The translations under genes were made by a program, and so were the position numbers. From positions 3,333,946 to 3,397,945 of the forward strand of contig NZ_KZ454936.1 of NCBI RefSeq assembly GCF_002797315.1: DNA of 64,000 bases, in the 5' to 3' direction. The number at the start of each line of letters is the position of its first letter. The stretch's first letter is position 1. The notes under the pieces are model-generated. The model saw nothing but the letters and a program-made list of their open reading frames with translations, had not been told where the DNA came from and did no database searches. Source of the stretch: Bacillus sp. FJAT-44742 (GTDB taxonomy: Bacteria; Bacillota; Bacilli; Bacillales; Marinococcaceae). Shown here one piece after another: positions 40,794 through 53,293 of the stretch.

Positions 40794-43355
40794 ATGGCAG
40801 AGAATGAATCCAGAGTAAGAGAAATAAACATAGGACAAGAAATGCAGACGTCTTTTTTAGATTATGCCATGAGCGTAATTGTCAGCCGTGCTTTGCCAGA
40901 TGTAAGAGATGGTTTAAAGCCTGTGCACCGCAGAATTTTATTTGCTATGAATGAATTAGGCATGACACCGGATAAGCCATACAAAAAGTCAGCGCGTATC
41001 GTCGGAGAGGTTATAGGGAAATACCACCCGCACGGTGACTCTGCCGTTTATGAAACGATGGTAAGGATGGCACAGGATTTTAGTTTCCGTTATATGCTTA
41101 TCGACGGGCATGGGAACTTTGGATCCGTAGATGGAGATGCAGCAGCTGCCATGCGTTACACTGAAGCTCGAATGGCCAAGATCTCCATGGAAATGGTTCG
41201 TGACATAAATAAAGACACAATCGACTATCAGGATAACTATGACGGGGCAGAAAGAGAGCCCATTGTTCTTCCGTCACGTTTCCCTAACCTCCTTGTTAAT
41301 GGAGCCGCCGGCATTGCCGTAGGGATGGCTACCAATATACCTCCTCACCAGCTTGGTGAAGTGATTAATGGAGTGCTCGAGCTAAGCGAGAATCCGGAGA
41401 TCTCAATTGAAGAATTAATGGAACATATCCCAGGTCCTGACTTTCCGACAGGGGCTACCATTTTAGGACGAAGCGGCATTCGAAAAGCATACTTAACCGG
41501 ACGCGGTTCCATTTTAATTCGTGCGGTAGCTGAAATAGAAGAAAGCCCGAATGGAAAACAAGCAATTATTGTAACGGAGCTTCCCTATCAGGTAAACAAG
41601 GCGCGACTGGTAGAAAAAATTGCTGAACTTGTCCGGGAGAAAAAGATTGAAGGAATCACTGACTTAAGAGACGAATCGGATCGCACGGGCCTTAGAATCG
41701 TAATTGAAGTCCGCAAGGATGCAAATGCTAATGTGTTGTTAAATAACTTATACAAGCAGACAGCATTGCAGACGAGCTTTGGCATCAATATGCTGGCCCT
41801 CGTTGACGGACAACCGAAGGTGCTGAACTTAAAACAATGCTTATCATATTATTTAGAGCATCAAAAAGAGGTAATTAAACGAAGGACTGCTTTTGAACTT
41901 CGCAAAGCAGAAGCAAGAGCTCACATATTGGAAGGACTGCGAATAGCTCTTGACCACCTTGATGAAGTGATTGAATTAATTAGAAGCTCTCAAACAACGG
42001 AGATTGCAAGAAACGGTTTAATGGATCGGTTCTCTTTAAGTCAGGATCAAGCACAGGCCATCCTTGATATGCGTCTTCAACGTTTGACTGGATTAGAGCG
42101 GGATAAAATTGAAAATGAATATAAAGAATTAATGGCCAGAATTGCAGAACTGAAAGCAATCCTGGCAAGTGAAGAAAAAGTCCTGGAAATCATCCGCGAA
42201 GAGCTTACTGAGCTTAAAGAAAGATTTAATGACAGCCGCCGGACCGAAATTACTGCAGGCAGCAATCATATTGAAGATGAGGACTTGATTCCTAAACAAA
42301 ACGTAGTGATCAGTATTACTCACCAGGGATATATTAAGAGACTTCCTTTATCTACCTACAAAAGCCAAAAACGAGGCGGCAGAGGAATACAAGGAATGGG
42401 AACCAACGAGGATGACTTTGTAGAGCATTTATTTACTACAAACTCTCATCACACCATTCTCTTTTTTACTAACAAAGGGAAGGTTTATCGTTTAAAAGGG
42501 TATGAAATTCCTGAATTAGGACGAACCGCAAAAGGAATTCCAGTGATTAACCTGCTGCAGATTGAAAAGGATGAATTTATCAGTACGGTGATTCCAATCC
42601 AGGATTTCAGCGAAGATTCGTCGTTATTCTTCCTTACAAAAAAAGGAATAGCAAAACGTGCTTCCTTGTCAGCATTTGCAAACATCAGAAAAGGCGGCCT
42701 GTTTGCTATTAACCTGAGAGAGGACGATGAGCTTCATGGCGTGCGTTTGACCCACGGGGATGATGAACTGCTAATTGGAACAAAGAATGCAATGGGCATC
42801 CGGTTCCATGAAAAAGACGTCAGGCTTATGGGCCGAAGTGCTACAGGGGTGAAGGCCATCAGCCTTGCAGAAGATGATGAAGTCATTGGGATGGACATCA
42901 TTAAAGAAAATGAAGATGTCCTGATTGTTACAAATAAAGGATTTGGCAAAAGAACTCTCCCAGAAGAATTCAAAGTACAGAACCGGGGAGGAAAGGGTCT
43001 TAAAATAGCGACTCTTACCGAAAGAACAGGCCATCTTGTTGCCCTGAGATTTGTAGCGGATCAGCAGGATATCATGATTATGACCGTACATGGGGTATTG
43101 ATTCGTATACGTGCAGAGGAAATATCCAGGTTAGGCCGCTATGCGCAAGGGGTTACCTTGATACGTGTTGGAGAAGGTGAAGAAGTGGCTACCGTTGCAC
43201 CAGTGGAAATCCCTGAAGAAATCGAGGAAGAGCTCGATGAAACAGAGGAAGAAACTGAAGAAGGAAATGAAGCTGCCAAAGAAACCAGTGAAACGGATGC
43301 GTCTGCAGAAGAAGCAGTAGAAGAAGTAGAAGATATCGATTCGGAAGAAGAATAA
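40794..43355 (+). CDS. gyrA: DNA gyrase subunit A
   Basis: This 853-residue breakage-reunion subunit has catalytic Tyr122 ([11 protein letters not shown]) and Ser83 and Glu87 at the quinolone-sensitive positions ([10 protein letters not shown]). Six beta-pinwheel repeats include the GyrA box [11 protein letters not shown]. The C-terminus carries about 45 residues dominated by Glu and Asp, longer than in B. subtilis. Such an acidic tail can modulate supercoiling set-point and would fit adaptation to salt, which is inference. A good terminator follows. Confidence 0.97.
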   Translation: MAENESRVREINIGQEMQTSFLDYAMSVIVSRALPDVRDGLKPVHRRILFAMNELGMTPDKPYKKSARIVGEVIGKYHPHGDSAVYETMVRMAQDFSFRYMLIDGHGNFGSVDGDAAAAMRYTEARMAKISMEMVRDINKDTIDYQDNYDGAEREPIVLPSRFPNLLVNGAAGIAVGMATNIPPHQLGEVINGVLELSENPEISIEELMEHIPGPDFPTGATILGRSGIRKAYLTGRGSILIRAVAEIEESPNGKQAIIVTELPYQVNKARLVEKIAELVREKKIEGITDLRDESDRTGLRIVIEVRKDANANVLLNNLYKQTALQTSFGINMLALVDGQPKVLNLKQCLSYYLEHQKEVIKRRTAFELRKAEARAHILEGLRIALDHLDEVIELIRSSQTTEIARNGLMDRFSLSQDQAQAILDMRLQRLTGLERDKIENEYKELMARIAELKAILASEEKVLEIIREELTELKERFNDSRRTEITAGSNHIEDEDLIPKQNVVISITHQGYIKRLPLSTYKSQKRGGRGIQGMGTNEDDFVEHLFTTNSHHTILFFTNKGKVYRLKGYEIPELGRTAKGIPVINLLQIEKDEFISTVIPIQDFSEDSSLFFLTKKGIAKRASLSAFANIRKGGLFAINLREDDELHGVRLTHGDDELLIGTKNAMGIRFHEKDVRLMGRSATGVKAISLAEDDEVIGMDIIKENEDVLIVTNKGFGKRTLPEEFKVQNRGGKGLKIATLTERTGHLVALRFVADQQDIMIMTVHGVLIRIRAEEISRLGRYAQGVTLIRVGEGEEVATVAPVEIPEEIEEELDETEEETEEGNEAAKETSETDASAEEAVEEVEDIDSEEE

Positions 43356-43392
43356 TACAGGCAGCCAAAAAGAATAACAATGATTTACCAAG

Positions 43393-43437
43393 GATCAACT
43401 TTCGGCCAACCGGGCCGGAGGTTGATCTTATTTATTT
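43393..43437 (+). terminator. Terminator of gyrA
   Basis: GATCAAC-TTTCGGCC pairs with GGCCGGAG-GTTGATC (43393-43427) with wobble, followed by a T-rich run. Confidence 0.85.
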
Positions 43438-43556
43438 GTAATCAAAAAGCATAGCCTTTCATTTCCTTGATAGGTATGATGAAGAAATAACAAAGAGTTT
43501 AAGGAGCGTAATCTGATAATTCAACTGGCCTTAACAACGGTAAAAAAGGAAAGATT

Positions 43557-43676
43557 GTGTTCATAGATGAAAAAGCACCTTCTTGCCCTGTTATCTGCAT
43601 GGAAGATACTGAGAAGGTTATTCAGCTTTCTGCAAAAGATCTGCACACGATCAAAGAGGTATTGGTTTGGCCATGA
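43557..43676 (+). CDS. Candidate 39-residue protein, unrecognised
   Basis: A GTG-started frame encodes FIDEKAPSCPVICMEDTEKV (residues 2-21) and ends in TIKEVLVWP. Composition looks protein-like and AAAGGAAAG lies just upstream, though close. The frame is open for at least 50 bases before the GTG. It converges on yaaC. I do not recognise a family; it could be the remnant of a longer gene. Confidence 0.25.
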   Translation: MFIDEKAPSCPVICMEDTEKVIQLSAKDLHTIKEVLVWP

Positions 43677-43693
43677 TAAAGATCTTCAGGATA

Positions 43694-44638
43694 CTAAGGG
43701 GTATAGTAGGGCTGAAAAAGATAGGGAACTTTTTCTCGTACAAGGGCAAGATAAGCTTTTATAAAAGAAAAATCACTGGTTGTTTGATGGGTGATCAGCT
43801 CTCCCCACCATTCCGTTTCATACCTGCATATCATACTTAGGTTATACAAAAGAAGATAATGAACCAGTAATTCATGTAAACCAGTATGCTTCTCCACGTC
43901 AGGAAGAAGGTAATAACGATTTTCATGATCTTGAAGGAGAGTTTTTTTAAAGGCAGAATTATTTATAAGTGAGGAAGAATAAGAAAGCACGGAAGAACTT
44001 TCTTCTTTCAGTACAGCTTTCATCTCCTTTTTTGAGATCCATTCTTTTACATTTTCTCTTTCGGTCTGGCCTATTGGCTGCTGGCTTTTAACCTCAAAGA
44101 ATTCAGGATAGAACTCTACGGTCAGCAATGGTGGATAATTGTGAATAAAAGTAAAAAGTTCATAAAGCTCAGGGATCTGCAAAAGCAGATGCCCCATTGA
44201 CCATTTTTCTCCTTCTACGTGTTTCATGTGGAACATAACGCTGGCTGTATGTGAAAAGAGTCCATTTTTTTGAATTTTTACTTCATCATCTAAAAAACAA
44301 TAGCTTCTTTTCTTGCGTTTACGAGTACTGACACCGTGGGCCAGCACATGGGATGAGCTCGGGTAGTGAGGGTCATAGAGAAGGACGGTTCCTTTAAGCA
44401 AGTCAACGAATCCATAAAAATAGAGCAAAGGCTGAAGAGCTAAAGGAGAAGAGTCAGCCTGTTCAAAGAGCAGCCTGCCAAGCTTCCAGTAATGGGAAAG
44501 AGGTGTGGTGTTGTTGTAACTAAATGCCTTCGCCTCACGAAAGGAGTTGGACTTATAGTGCTGGTATAGAAATCGCTGAAGCATATCCTGCCCTTCTAAA
44601 GGGAGAAAAAAAGAAAAGGATTGATCGAGAGAGTTCAT
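43694..44638 (-). CDS. yaaC: YaaC-family protein
   Basis: This 314-residue protein matches YaaC by length and by location between gyrA and guaB, oriented against both. Sequence features include an early NSFREAKAFSYNNTTPLSHYW stretch and LYFYGFVDLLKGTVLLYDPHYPSSSH followed by HGVSTRK. The family is found in Bacillales and its function is unknown. The start is an ATG at 44638. In B. subtilis an rRNA operon lies on the gyrA side; here there is none. Confidence 0.85.
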   Translation of the reverse strand: MNSLDQSFSFFLPLEGQDMLQRFLYQHYKSNSFREAKAFSYNNTTPLSHYWKLGRLLFEQADSSPLALQPLLYFYGFVDLLKGTVLLYDPHYPSSSHVLAHGVSTRKRKKRSYCFLDDEVKIQKNGLFSHTASVMFHMKHVEGEKWSMGHLLLQIPELYELFTFIHNYPPLLTVEFYPEFFEVKSQQPIGQTERENVKEWISKKEMKAVLKEESSSVLSYSSSLINNSAFKKTLLQDHENRYYLLPDVEKHTGLHELLVHYLLLYNLSMICRYETEWWGELITHQTTSDFSFIKAYLALVREKVPYLFQPYYTP

Positions 44639-44825
44639 GCCTGAGACTCCTTTTTTAAGTATAAAAAGTTTTTTTGTCCATAGTTTTTTGAATGTTTAAA
44701 CTTCAGATAATTAGCATTAAAAAAAGACAAAAAATGATAAGATATGAAAAATAACATTTTGTGTCCTCAAATCACTCATTGAAATGGTGTCTTCTTAGTT
44801 AAGAAGACAGCTTTGCATTTGTTTC

Positions 44826-44857
44826 TTGACAGTAGGATACCCAATTGTTACCCTACT
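44826..44857 (+). promoter_or_regulatory. guaB promoter with overlapping imperfect palindrome
   Basis: TTGACA (44826-44831), 17 bases and TACCCT (44849-44854) form a sigma-A promoter. A dyad AGTAGG-N5-CCAATTG-N3-CCCTACT type (44831-44857), centred on CAATTG, covers the spacer, a typical place for a repressor. Confidence 0.65.
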
Positions 44858-44877
44858 TAATAATATTTAGAGACTGA

Positions 44878-46377
<1,500 letters not shown>

Positions 46378-46383
46378 GCAAAG

Positions 46384-46447
46384 TCCTGGGCTTCAAAACG
46401 CCATGGAAGGGGCTGAGTTCTCCGGCCCCCTGTTTGGCAGCCCAGGA
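46384..46447 (+). other. Structured three-tier stem after guaB
   Basis: TCCTGGGCT/AGCCCAGGA (46384-46392 with 46439-46447) encloses GCC/GGC (46400-46402 with 46436-46438) and GGGGC/GCCCC (46409-46413 with 46425-46429). No T-run follows. It may be a 3' stabiliser or RNA element. Confidence 0.5.
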
Positions 46448-46490
46448 GAGTAGAAGTTGAAGGCTGTTAACAAAGTAAGCAATTTCAATC

Positions 46491-46527
46491 GAGCTTTTTC
46501 CTTTATTTCCCGGGAAAAGCTCTTTTT
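46491..46527 (+). terminator. Terminator downstream of guaB
   Basis: GAGCTTTT pairs with AAAAGCTC (46491-46498 with 46515-46522), with additional CC/GG inside, followed by TTTTTG. Confidence 0.8.
46505..46518. promoter_or_regulatory. Possible Noc-binding site in the guaB terminator
   Basis: ATTTCCCGGGAAAA matches the Noc consensus at 13 of 14 positions. It overlaps one arm of the terminator hairpin, so the palindrome may be incidental. Confidence 0.45.
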
Positions 46528-46788
46528 GTTAGTAAGATTTATTACTAACAAGAGTCTGGAGCAAGGTCACCTTCCTGAATTTTCCCCACTTTGACCTTTA
46601 GAATGAAAACTGCGTGGGCAGTCTTCTGTCTTCAGGAGCATCTGGCAGCAAACAAAGCCGTTTAATAGTGAAAAAGCAACAAAAACATAAGTGAAAAAAA
46701 GATAGAATAGGGTCTCTGGCAATCTATGTTTTTCCATATTCTTATGATAGAATATCTTTTGTGCAAGTCATCATGGAGGTGTAGCAAG

Positions 46789-48126
46789 TTGGGAAAGAAT
46801 TTTTTAGGAACAGGGGCAGTCGCTGTACTTAGTAGTTTAGCAGTTTTTGGATTTGCTGGTTCGGCGGAAGCAAGCGGACCGGATCTAGAGGCGGAGGCTG
46901 CAATTTTAGTTGATGCAGAAACGGGGAAGATTATTTATCAAGATAACATAGATGTAATACTGCCCCCTGCGAGCATGACAAAGATCATGACAGAATACTT
47001 GGTACATGAAGCTATCGAGGAAGGGGAGATCTCCTGGGACCAGACGGTTCCTATAAGTGATAAGGTCAGGGAACTTTCTCACGTTCGAGCTTTGTCAAAT
47101 GTACCGTTAAGACCTGATGAGGAATACACCGTCCGTGAACTGTATGAATCAATGGCTATATACTCTGCCAATGCTGCGACGATTGCATTAGCTGAATTAA
47201 TTTCCGGCTCTGAAACAGAGTTTGTCGATAAAATGAACGAAAAAGCTGCTGAATTAGGGCTTGATGAATATGAGTTTGTCAATTCAAGCGGGTTGAATAA
47301 TAACTCAATGGGAGGCTTGCATCCTGAAGGCACTGGTGCAGATGCAGAGAATATGATGTCTGCCCGGGCAACAGCAAAGCTTGCGTATAACCTGCTGGAT
47401 GAGTACCCGGAAGTGCTGGAGACAGCAAGTATTGGGCGTAAGTCTTTCAAAGAAGGCACAGATGATGAAATAGATATGGTGAATTGGAACTGGATGCTTC
47501 CTGAATTAGATCTTCCTTTTGCCTACGAGGGTCTTGACGGTTTAAAGACAGGGTACACAGACCTTGCGGGAAATGCCTTTACTGCCACAGCAGAAAGAGA
47601 GGATCTTCGCTTAATCTCTGTTGTGATGAGAACAGATTCTCGTGAAGCCCGCTTTGAAGAAACAGCAAAGCTTCTTGATTATGGTTTTGATAACTATGAA
47701 CATGAAGAAGTGGCGGAAGAAGGATACCAAATTGAAGGCCATGAAACATTGCCGGTAAGCAGAGGAACAGAGTCAGAGGTTTCTATTTCAACCGCTGAAC
47801 CTTTAACGTTGCTGCTGCATCGCAATGAAGAGGCTGATGCGTATACACCTAATTTAACGATTAACGGAGAATTCCTTGATGAAGAGAATCAGCTGACAGC
47901 ACCTATTGAACAAGGTGAGGTCATTGGGTACATTGATTTTGAATATACTGGTGAGAATAGTGAAGAATATTTAAGTGAACAATTAGAAGAAGCGAAGCGT
48001 GTCCCTGTAATTGTTAATGAAGAAGTTGAAAAAGCAGGTTGGTTTTCTTTAGGCATGCGCAGTATCGGCGGTTTCTTCTCAGGGATGTGGAACAACGTTG
48101 CAGATACAGTAAAAGGATGGTTTTAA
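46789..48126 (+). CDS. dacA: D-alanyl-D-alanine carboxypeptidase (PBP5)
   Basis: This 445-residue penicillin-binding protein trims the terminal D-Ala of peptidoglycan pentapeptides. A signal peptide ends near AEA-SG (residue 29). Active-site motifs are Ser62-Met-Thr-Lys65, Ser126-Ala-Asn128 and KTG in GLKTGYTDLAG. A C-terminal beta domain and an amphipathic anchoring helix follow. I chose the TTG at 46789 because GGAGGTG lies before it and the protein then starts with a clean signal peptide. Without this start the upstream 21 residues look non-coding. Confidence 0.95.
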   Translation: MGKNFLGTGAVAVLSSLAVFGFAGSAEASGPDLEAEAAILVDAETGKIIYQDNIDVILPPASMTKIMTEYLVHEAIEEGEISWDQTVPISDKVRELSHVRALSNVPLRPDEEYTVRELYESMAIYSANAATIALAELISGSETEFVDKMNEKAAELGLDEYEFVNSSGLNNNSMGGLHPEGTGADAENMMSARATAKLAYNLLDEYPEVLETASIGRKSFKEGTDDEIDMVNWNWMLPELDLPFAYEGLDGLKTGYTDLAGNAFTATAEREDLRLISVVMRTDSREARFEETAKLLDYGFDNYEHEEVAEEGYQIEGHETLPVSRGTESEVSISTAEPLTLLLHRNEEADAYTPNLTINGEFLDEENQLTAPIEQGEVIGYIDFEYTGENSEEYLSEQLEEAKRVPVIVNEEVEKAGWFSLGMRSIGGFFSGMWNNVADTVKGWF

Positions 48127-48262
48127 TCCCTCTTTTCTTATCTGCTTTAACATGACGAAGAATAATGATACAATATAGAACGGAATGATAGTAAAAATTA
48201 TCTTACTATTTATAAGGTCGTTTATGATCTAGTTATAAAATGAGCAGGGGGAAAAGGAAAAC

Positions 48263-49147
48263 ATGGCAGATAGAGGTACTGATCGAGTAAAACGTGGTAT
48301 GGCAGAAATGCAAAAAGGCGGCGTCATCATGGACGTGGTAAACGCTGAACAGGCAAAAATTGCGGAAGAAGCAGGCGCTGTTGCTGTAATGGCACTAGAA
48401 AGAGTACCGGCAGATATCCGTGCAGCCGGTGGAGTTGCCCGTATGGCAGACCCTACGATTGTTGAAGAAGTGATGGGAGCCGTTTCTATCCCGGTAATGG
48501 CCAAAGCCCGTATCGGACATATCGTTGAAGCTCACGTATTAGAAGCTTTAGGAGTAGACTACATTGATGAAAGTGAAGTTTTGACTCCTGCGGATGAAGT
48601 GTATCATCTTGACAAAAGAGATTACACAGTGCCGTTTGTATGTGGAGCAAGAGATTTAGGAGAGGCTCTTCGCCGGGTAGGAGAAGGAGCATCAATGCTT
48701 CGTACAAAAGGTGAACCAGGTACAGGAAACATTGTAGAAGCTGTTCGTCACATGAGAATGGTACAAGCACAGGTTAAACGTGTTGTTAACATGTCAAAAG
48801 ACGAGTTAATGACTGAAGCTAAAAACATCGGTGCTCCTTACGAACTGCTTTTAAATATTCAGGAGAACGGTAAGCTTCCAGTTGTAAACTTTGCTGCCGG
48901 CGGAATTGCTACACCAGCGGATGCAGCACTTATGATGCAGCTTGGTGCAGACGGGGTCTTTGTAGGATCCGGGATCTTTAAATCCGAAAGCCCTGAAAAA
49001 TTTGCCCGTGCTATTGTAGAAGCTACCACTCATTATGAAGATTATAAATTGATTGGTGAATTATCCAAAGGTCTGGGAACAGCAATGAAAGGTCTTGAGA
49101 TTTCTACGTTGGCCGCCTCAGAGCGTATGCAGGACCGCGGCTGGTAA
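48263..49147 (+). CDS. pdxS: Pyridoxal 5'-phosphate synthase subunit PdxS
   Basis: This 294-residue synthase subunit builds vitamin B6 from ribose 5-phosphate, glyceraldehyde 3-phosphate and ammonia. It is a TIM barrel with conserved Asp24 (GGVIMDVVN), [25 protein letters not shown] (carrying the active-site Lys) and [14 protein letters not shown]. Twelve such subunits form the core on which PdxT sits. pdxT follows after 55 bases, so the two are an operon. Confidence 0.97.
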   Translation: MADRGTDRVKRGMAEMQKGGVIMDVVNAEQAKIAEEAGAVAVMALERVPADIRAAGGVARMADPTIVEEVMGAVSIPVMAKARIGHIVEAHVLEALGVDYIDESEVLTPADEVYHLDKRDYTVPFVCGARDLGEALRRVGEGASMLRTKGEPGTGNIVEAVRHMRMVQAQVKRVVNMSKDELMTEAKNIGAPYELLLNIQENGKLPVVNFAAGGIATPADAALMMQLGADGVFVGSGIFKSESPEKFARAIVEATTHYEDYKLIGELSKGLGTAMKGLEISTLAASERMQDRGW

Positions 49148-49202
49148 GAAATCATCCCGGAGTACATTGCTTATCAATACAAACAAGCAAAGGAGCATTA
49201 TC

Positions 49203-49808
49203 ATGGTGAAAATTGGAGTGCTGGCTCTTCAAGGAGCAGTGCGGGAACACGTGGAATGTTTAGCTGCTCCGGATACGGAAGTCACGATTGTAAAACGCAC
49301 AGAACAGCTGGAAGACTTGGACGGTTTGGTTTTTCCTGGCGGGGAAAGTACCACTATGCGCCGTTTAATTGATAAATACGGTTTTTTTGAACCCCTTAAA
49401 AAGTTTGCAGAATCAGGCAAACCAGTATTTGGCACCTGTGCAGGGCTGATTTTAATGTCAAAGGAAATTGCAGGTGAAGGAGAAGGCCATTTAGAACTGA
49501 TGGATATGGTAGTGGAGCGGAACGCATTTGGCCGTCAGAGAGAGAGTTTTGAAACTCTTATGCCTGTCAAAGACATTGGAGAAGACATACAGGCTGTCTT
49601 TATCCGTGCTCCCCTTATTTCTGAAGTTGGTAATAATGTGGAAGTATTGGCCAAATACGGCGAAGAGATCGTTGTAGCCAGACAAGGTCATTTACTCGCA
49701 TGCTCCTTTCACCCGGAATTAACGACAGATTGCCGTATGCATAGATATTTTGCTACAATGGTAAAAGAAGCCAAAGAACAGTTCGCAACACAAGCGATTT
49801 CTTCATAA
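49203..49808 (+). CDS. pdxT: Pyridoxal 5'-phosphate synthase glutaminase PdxT
   Basis: This 201-residue class-I glutaminase supplies ammonia to PdxS through a tunnel. It begins [16 protein letters not shown] and has FPGGESTTM, the nucleophile Cys79 (FGTCAG) and the His-Glu pair in [10 protein letters not shown] chose the ATG at 49203, preceded by AAAGGAG; the longer frame begins inside pdxS. Confidence 0.97.
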   Translation: MVKIGVLALQGAVREHVECLAAPDTEVTIVKRTEQLEDLDGLVFPGGESTTMRRLIDKYGFFEPLKKFAESGKPVFGTCAGLILMSKEIAGEGEGHLELMDMVVERNAFGRQRESFETLMPVKDIGEDIQAVFIRAPLISEVGNNVEVLAKYGEEIVVARQGHLLACSFHPELTTDCRMHRYFATMVKEAKEQFATQAISS

Positions 49809-49850
49809 ATTTAAATCGTAGATAGGCGCTAGTACTGTTTTATTCTTTTT

Positions 49851-51367
<1,517 letters not shown>

Positions 51368-51370
51368 AAT

Positions 51371-51405
51371 AAGCACTCTGTCTTTGGCGAGACAGAGTGC
51401 TTTTT
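51371..51405 (+). terminator. Terminator of serS
   Basis: AGCACTCTGTCT (51371-51382) pairs perfectly with AGACAGAGTGCT (51389-51400), followed by TTTT. Confidence 0.92.
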
Positions 51406-51640
51406 ATTATAAAAATGTACGTGATTTCCCAAAGAAATTACGGAATTCGAAGGAAATAGACAAGGGAGAAAATTGAGAATATATTACCAAATGGTCTCTA
51501 GCCGTTGAAATATGTAGAATTGTTAAAAAATCTTTCAATAATTTTGCTTTTTTCTAAAAACGAATATTGCATTAAATTACAACTTTCCTTATAATAACCT
51601 TAATTCATTCTTTTAATTCTTACGAAAATTATAAATAAAA

Positions 51641-51652
51641 ACGCATATGCGT
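51641..51652. promoter_or_regulatory. 12-bp perfect palindrome upstream of the Lrp-type regulator
   Basis: ACGCATATGCGT lies about 95 bases before the regulator gene, in a 330-base AT-rich gap with no gene. It is a candidate autoregulatory site, by inference. Confidence 0.4.
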
Positions 51653-51746
51653 GAAGATATCGTAACACATTCCTATACTTGGAAAAAATCAGCATGGATA
51701 AAGGACAAGCCTAGGAAGAGTCCATACAAAAAGAAGTGTGAGAGAA

Positions 51747-52199
51747 ATGAACCATTTGGATAATACAGATTTCGCTATTTTAGGGTATTTGCAGGAAAAT
51801 GGAAAGCGATCATACAGTGAGATTGCTCGTTGTCTTGATGTGAGTGAAGGAACCATTCGTTCCCGAATAAATAAAATGCTTCAGCAGGGAGTATTTGAGT
51901 TTATCATTCATACGAACCCAAATAAAGTAGGCTTAAAAGTTCAGGCCATTATTGGCTTTTCTACTCAACTAGGCAAGCAGGAAGAAATTGCGGGGAAATT
52001 GCAAAAGTACCCTGAAGTAAGATTTATTGGTGCTTTTTCCGGGAAACATGACCTGATTATTCAAGCCTATTTCAAAAGCAATGAAGAGCTTGTTCACTTT
52101 GTAAACAAAGAACTATCACAAATTGAGGGTATTCTTACAGCAGATGTAAGCGTGGAGTTAAAGCAGTATAAAGATTCGTTTTCCTACATTATACCCTAA
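51747..52199 (+). CDS. Lrp/AsnC-family transcriptional regulator
   Basis: This 150-residue protein has an N-terminal helix-turn-helix (SEIARCLDVSEGTIRSRINKM, residues about 24-44) and a C-terminal RAM ligand-binding domain (about 65-140: VQAIIGFSTQL, FSGKHDLIIQAYF). Such regulators form octamers and sense amino acids. It is directly upstream of the appDFABC transporter and may control it, but this is inference. The ATG at 51747 and a GTG three codons earlier are both possible starts; ribosome sites are weak for either. Confidence 0.9.
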   Translation: MNHLDNTDFAILGYLQENGKRSYSEIARCLDVSEGTIRSRINKMLQQGVFEFIIHTNPNKVGLKVQAIIGFSTQLGKQEEIAGKLQKYPEVRFIGAFSGKHDLIIQAYFKSNEELVHFVNKELSQIEGILTADVSVELKQYKDSFSYIIP

Positions 52200-52297
52200 C
52201 CCTATAGTAGAAAACTAGTTTTTTGGTAAGCCAGGGTCTCAGCATAAATTTTTAAAATTTTCAGTAAAGGAAAATAGAGCTAAATTGAGGTGTACCT

Positions 52298-53293
52298 ATG
52301 AGCAATGAAGCATTACTTAACGTAAAAGGATTAAAAACATATTTCTATCTTGGAGACCGGGTGGCTAAAGCTGTAGATGGCGTTGATTTTGAAATTAACA
52401 AAGGGGAAACAGTAGCTATCGTAGGGGAGTCGGGCAGTGGAAAAAGTATAACCTCCATGTCTATTATGGGTCTGATACCCAGTCCGCCGGGAAAAATTGT
52501 AGAAGGCTCGATTAAATTAGAGGGGAAAGAAATCGTTAATCTTCCGGAACGGCAAATGCGGAACGTGCGGGGAAATGAAATCGGAATGATTTTTCAGGAG
52601 CCAATGACTTCATTAAATCCAGTATTCACCATTGGGAATCAGGTAGCTGAGCCGTTGATAAAACACAGAGGGTACAAAAAGAAGCAGGCTAGGGAAAAAA
52701 CGATTGAGCTGCTGAAAATGGTTGGTTTTCCTCGTGCCGAAGAAACCATAGATGAATATCCTCATCAGCTTTCCGGGGGGATGAGACAGCGTGTGATGAT
52801 TGCGATCGCTATGAGCTGTGACCCTAAACTGTTAATAGCTGACGAGCCTACAACAGCGCTGGATGTCACGATTCAAGCTCAAATTCTCGATCTGATGGCT
52901 GAAGTGAAAGAAAGAACAAATTCTTCCATATTAATGATTACTCATGACCTTGGCGTCGTCGCTGAAATGGCTGATAGAGTACTAGTTATGTATGGAGGTC
53001 AAATTGTAGAAAACGCAGATGCGAAGACATTATTTACGGAACCTAAACATCCATACACCGTCGGTCTGTTAGGGAGCATGCCTCAGCTTGATGATGAAAA
53101 AGAACGGCTGGAATCTATACCTGGTACTGTACCGCCGGCCCATAACTTTCCTCAAGGGTGCCGGTTTGCTCCCCGCTGTAAGCACGCGATGAAAGAATGT
53201 ATAACGGAAGTGCCGGACCTTCGGGATACAGGGAATGGGCAAAGAGTCCGCTGTATTCTCTATGAAGATAGTCAAGGAGGTCAGCATTCATGA
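52298..53293 (+). CDS. appD: Oligopeptide ABC transporter ATP-binding protein AppD
   Basis: This 331-residue ATPase powers peptide uptake. It has Walker A GESGSGKS (residues 43-50), signature LSGGMRQRV, Walker B LLIADEPTTALD and a switch His in ITHDLG. The C-terminal extension carries the four-cysteine cluster (CRFAPRC, then two Cys) typical of the Opp/Dpp family, which can hold an iron-sulfur cluster in some members. Gene order D-F-A-B-C matches the B. subtilis app operon, so I use those symbols; substrate specificity is not proven. Confidence 0.9.
   Translation: MSNEALLNVKGLKTYFYLGDRVAKAVDGVDFEINKGETVAIVGESGSGKSITSMSIMGLIPSPPGKIVEGSIKLEGKEIVNLPERQMRNVRGNEIGMIFQEPMTSLNPVFTIGNQVAEPLIKHRGYKKKQAREKTIELLKMVGFPRAEETIDEYPHQLSGGMRQRVMIAIAMSCDPKLLIADEPTTALDVTIQAQILDLMAEVKERTNSSILMITHDLGVVAEMADRVLVMYGGQIVENADAKTLFTEPKHPYTVGLLGSMPQLDDEKERLESIPGTVPPAHNFPQGCRFAPRCKHAMKECITEVPDLRDTGNGQRVRCILYEDSQGGQHS

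Noticed and set aside
49240..49262. AACACGTGGAAT in pdxT as a second parS
   Set aside because: Several mismatches to the parS consensus in the essential arms.
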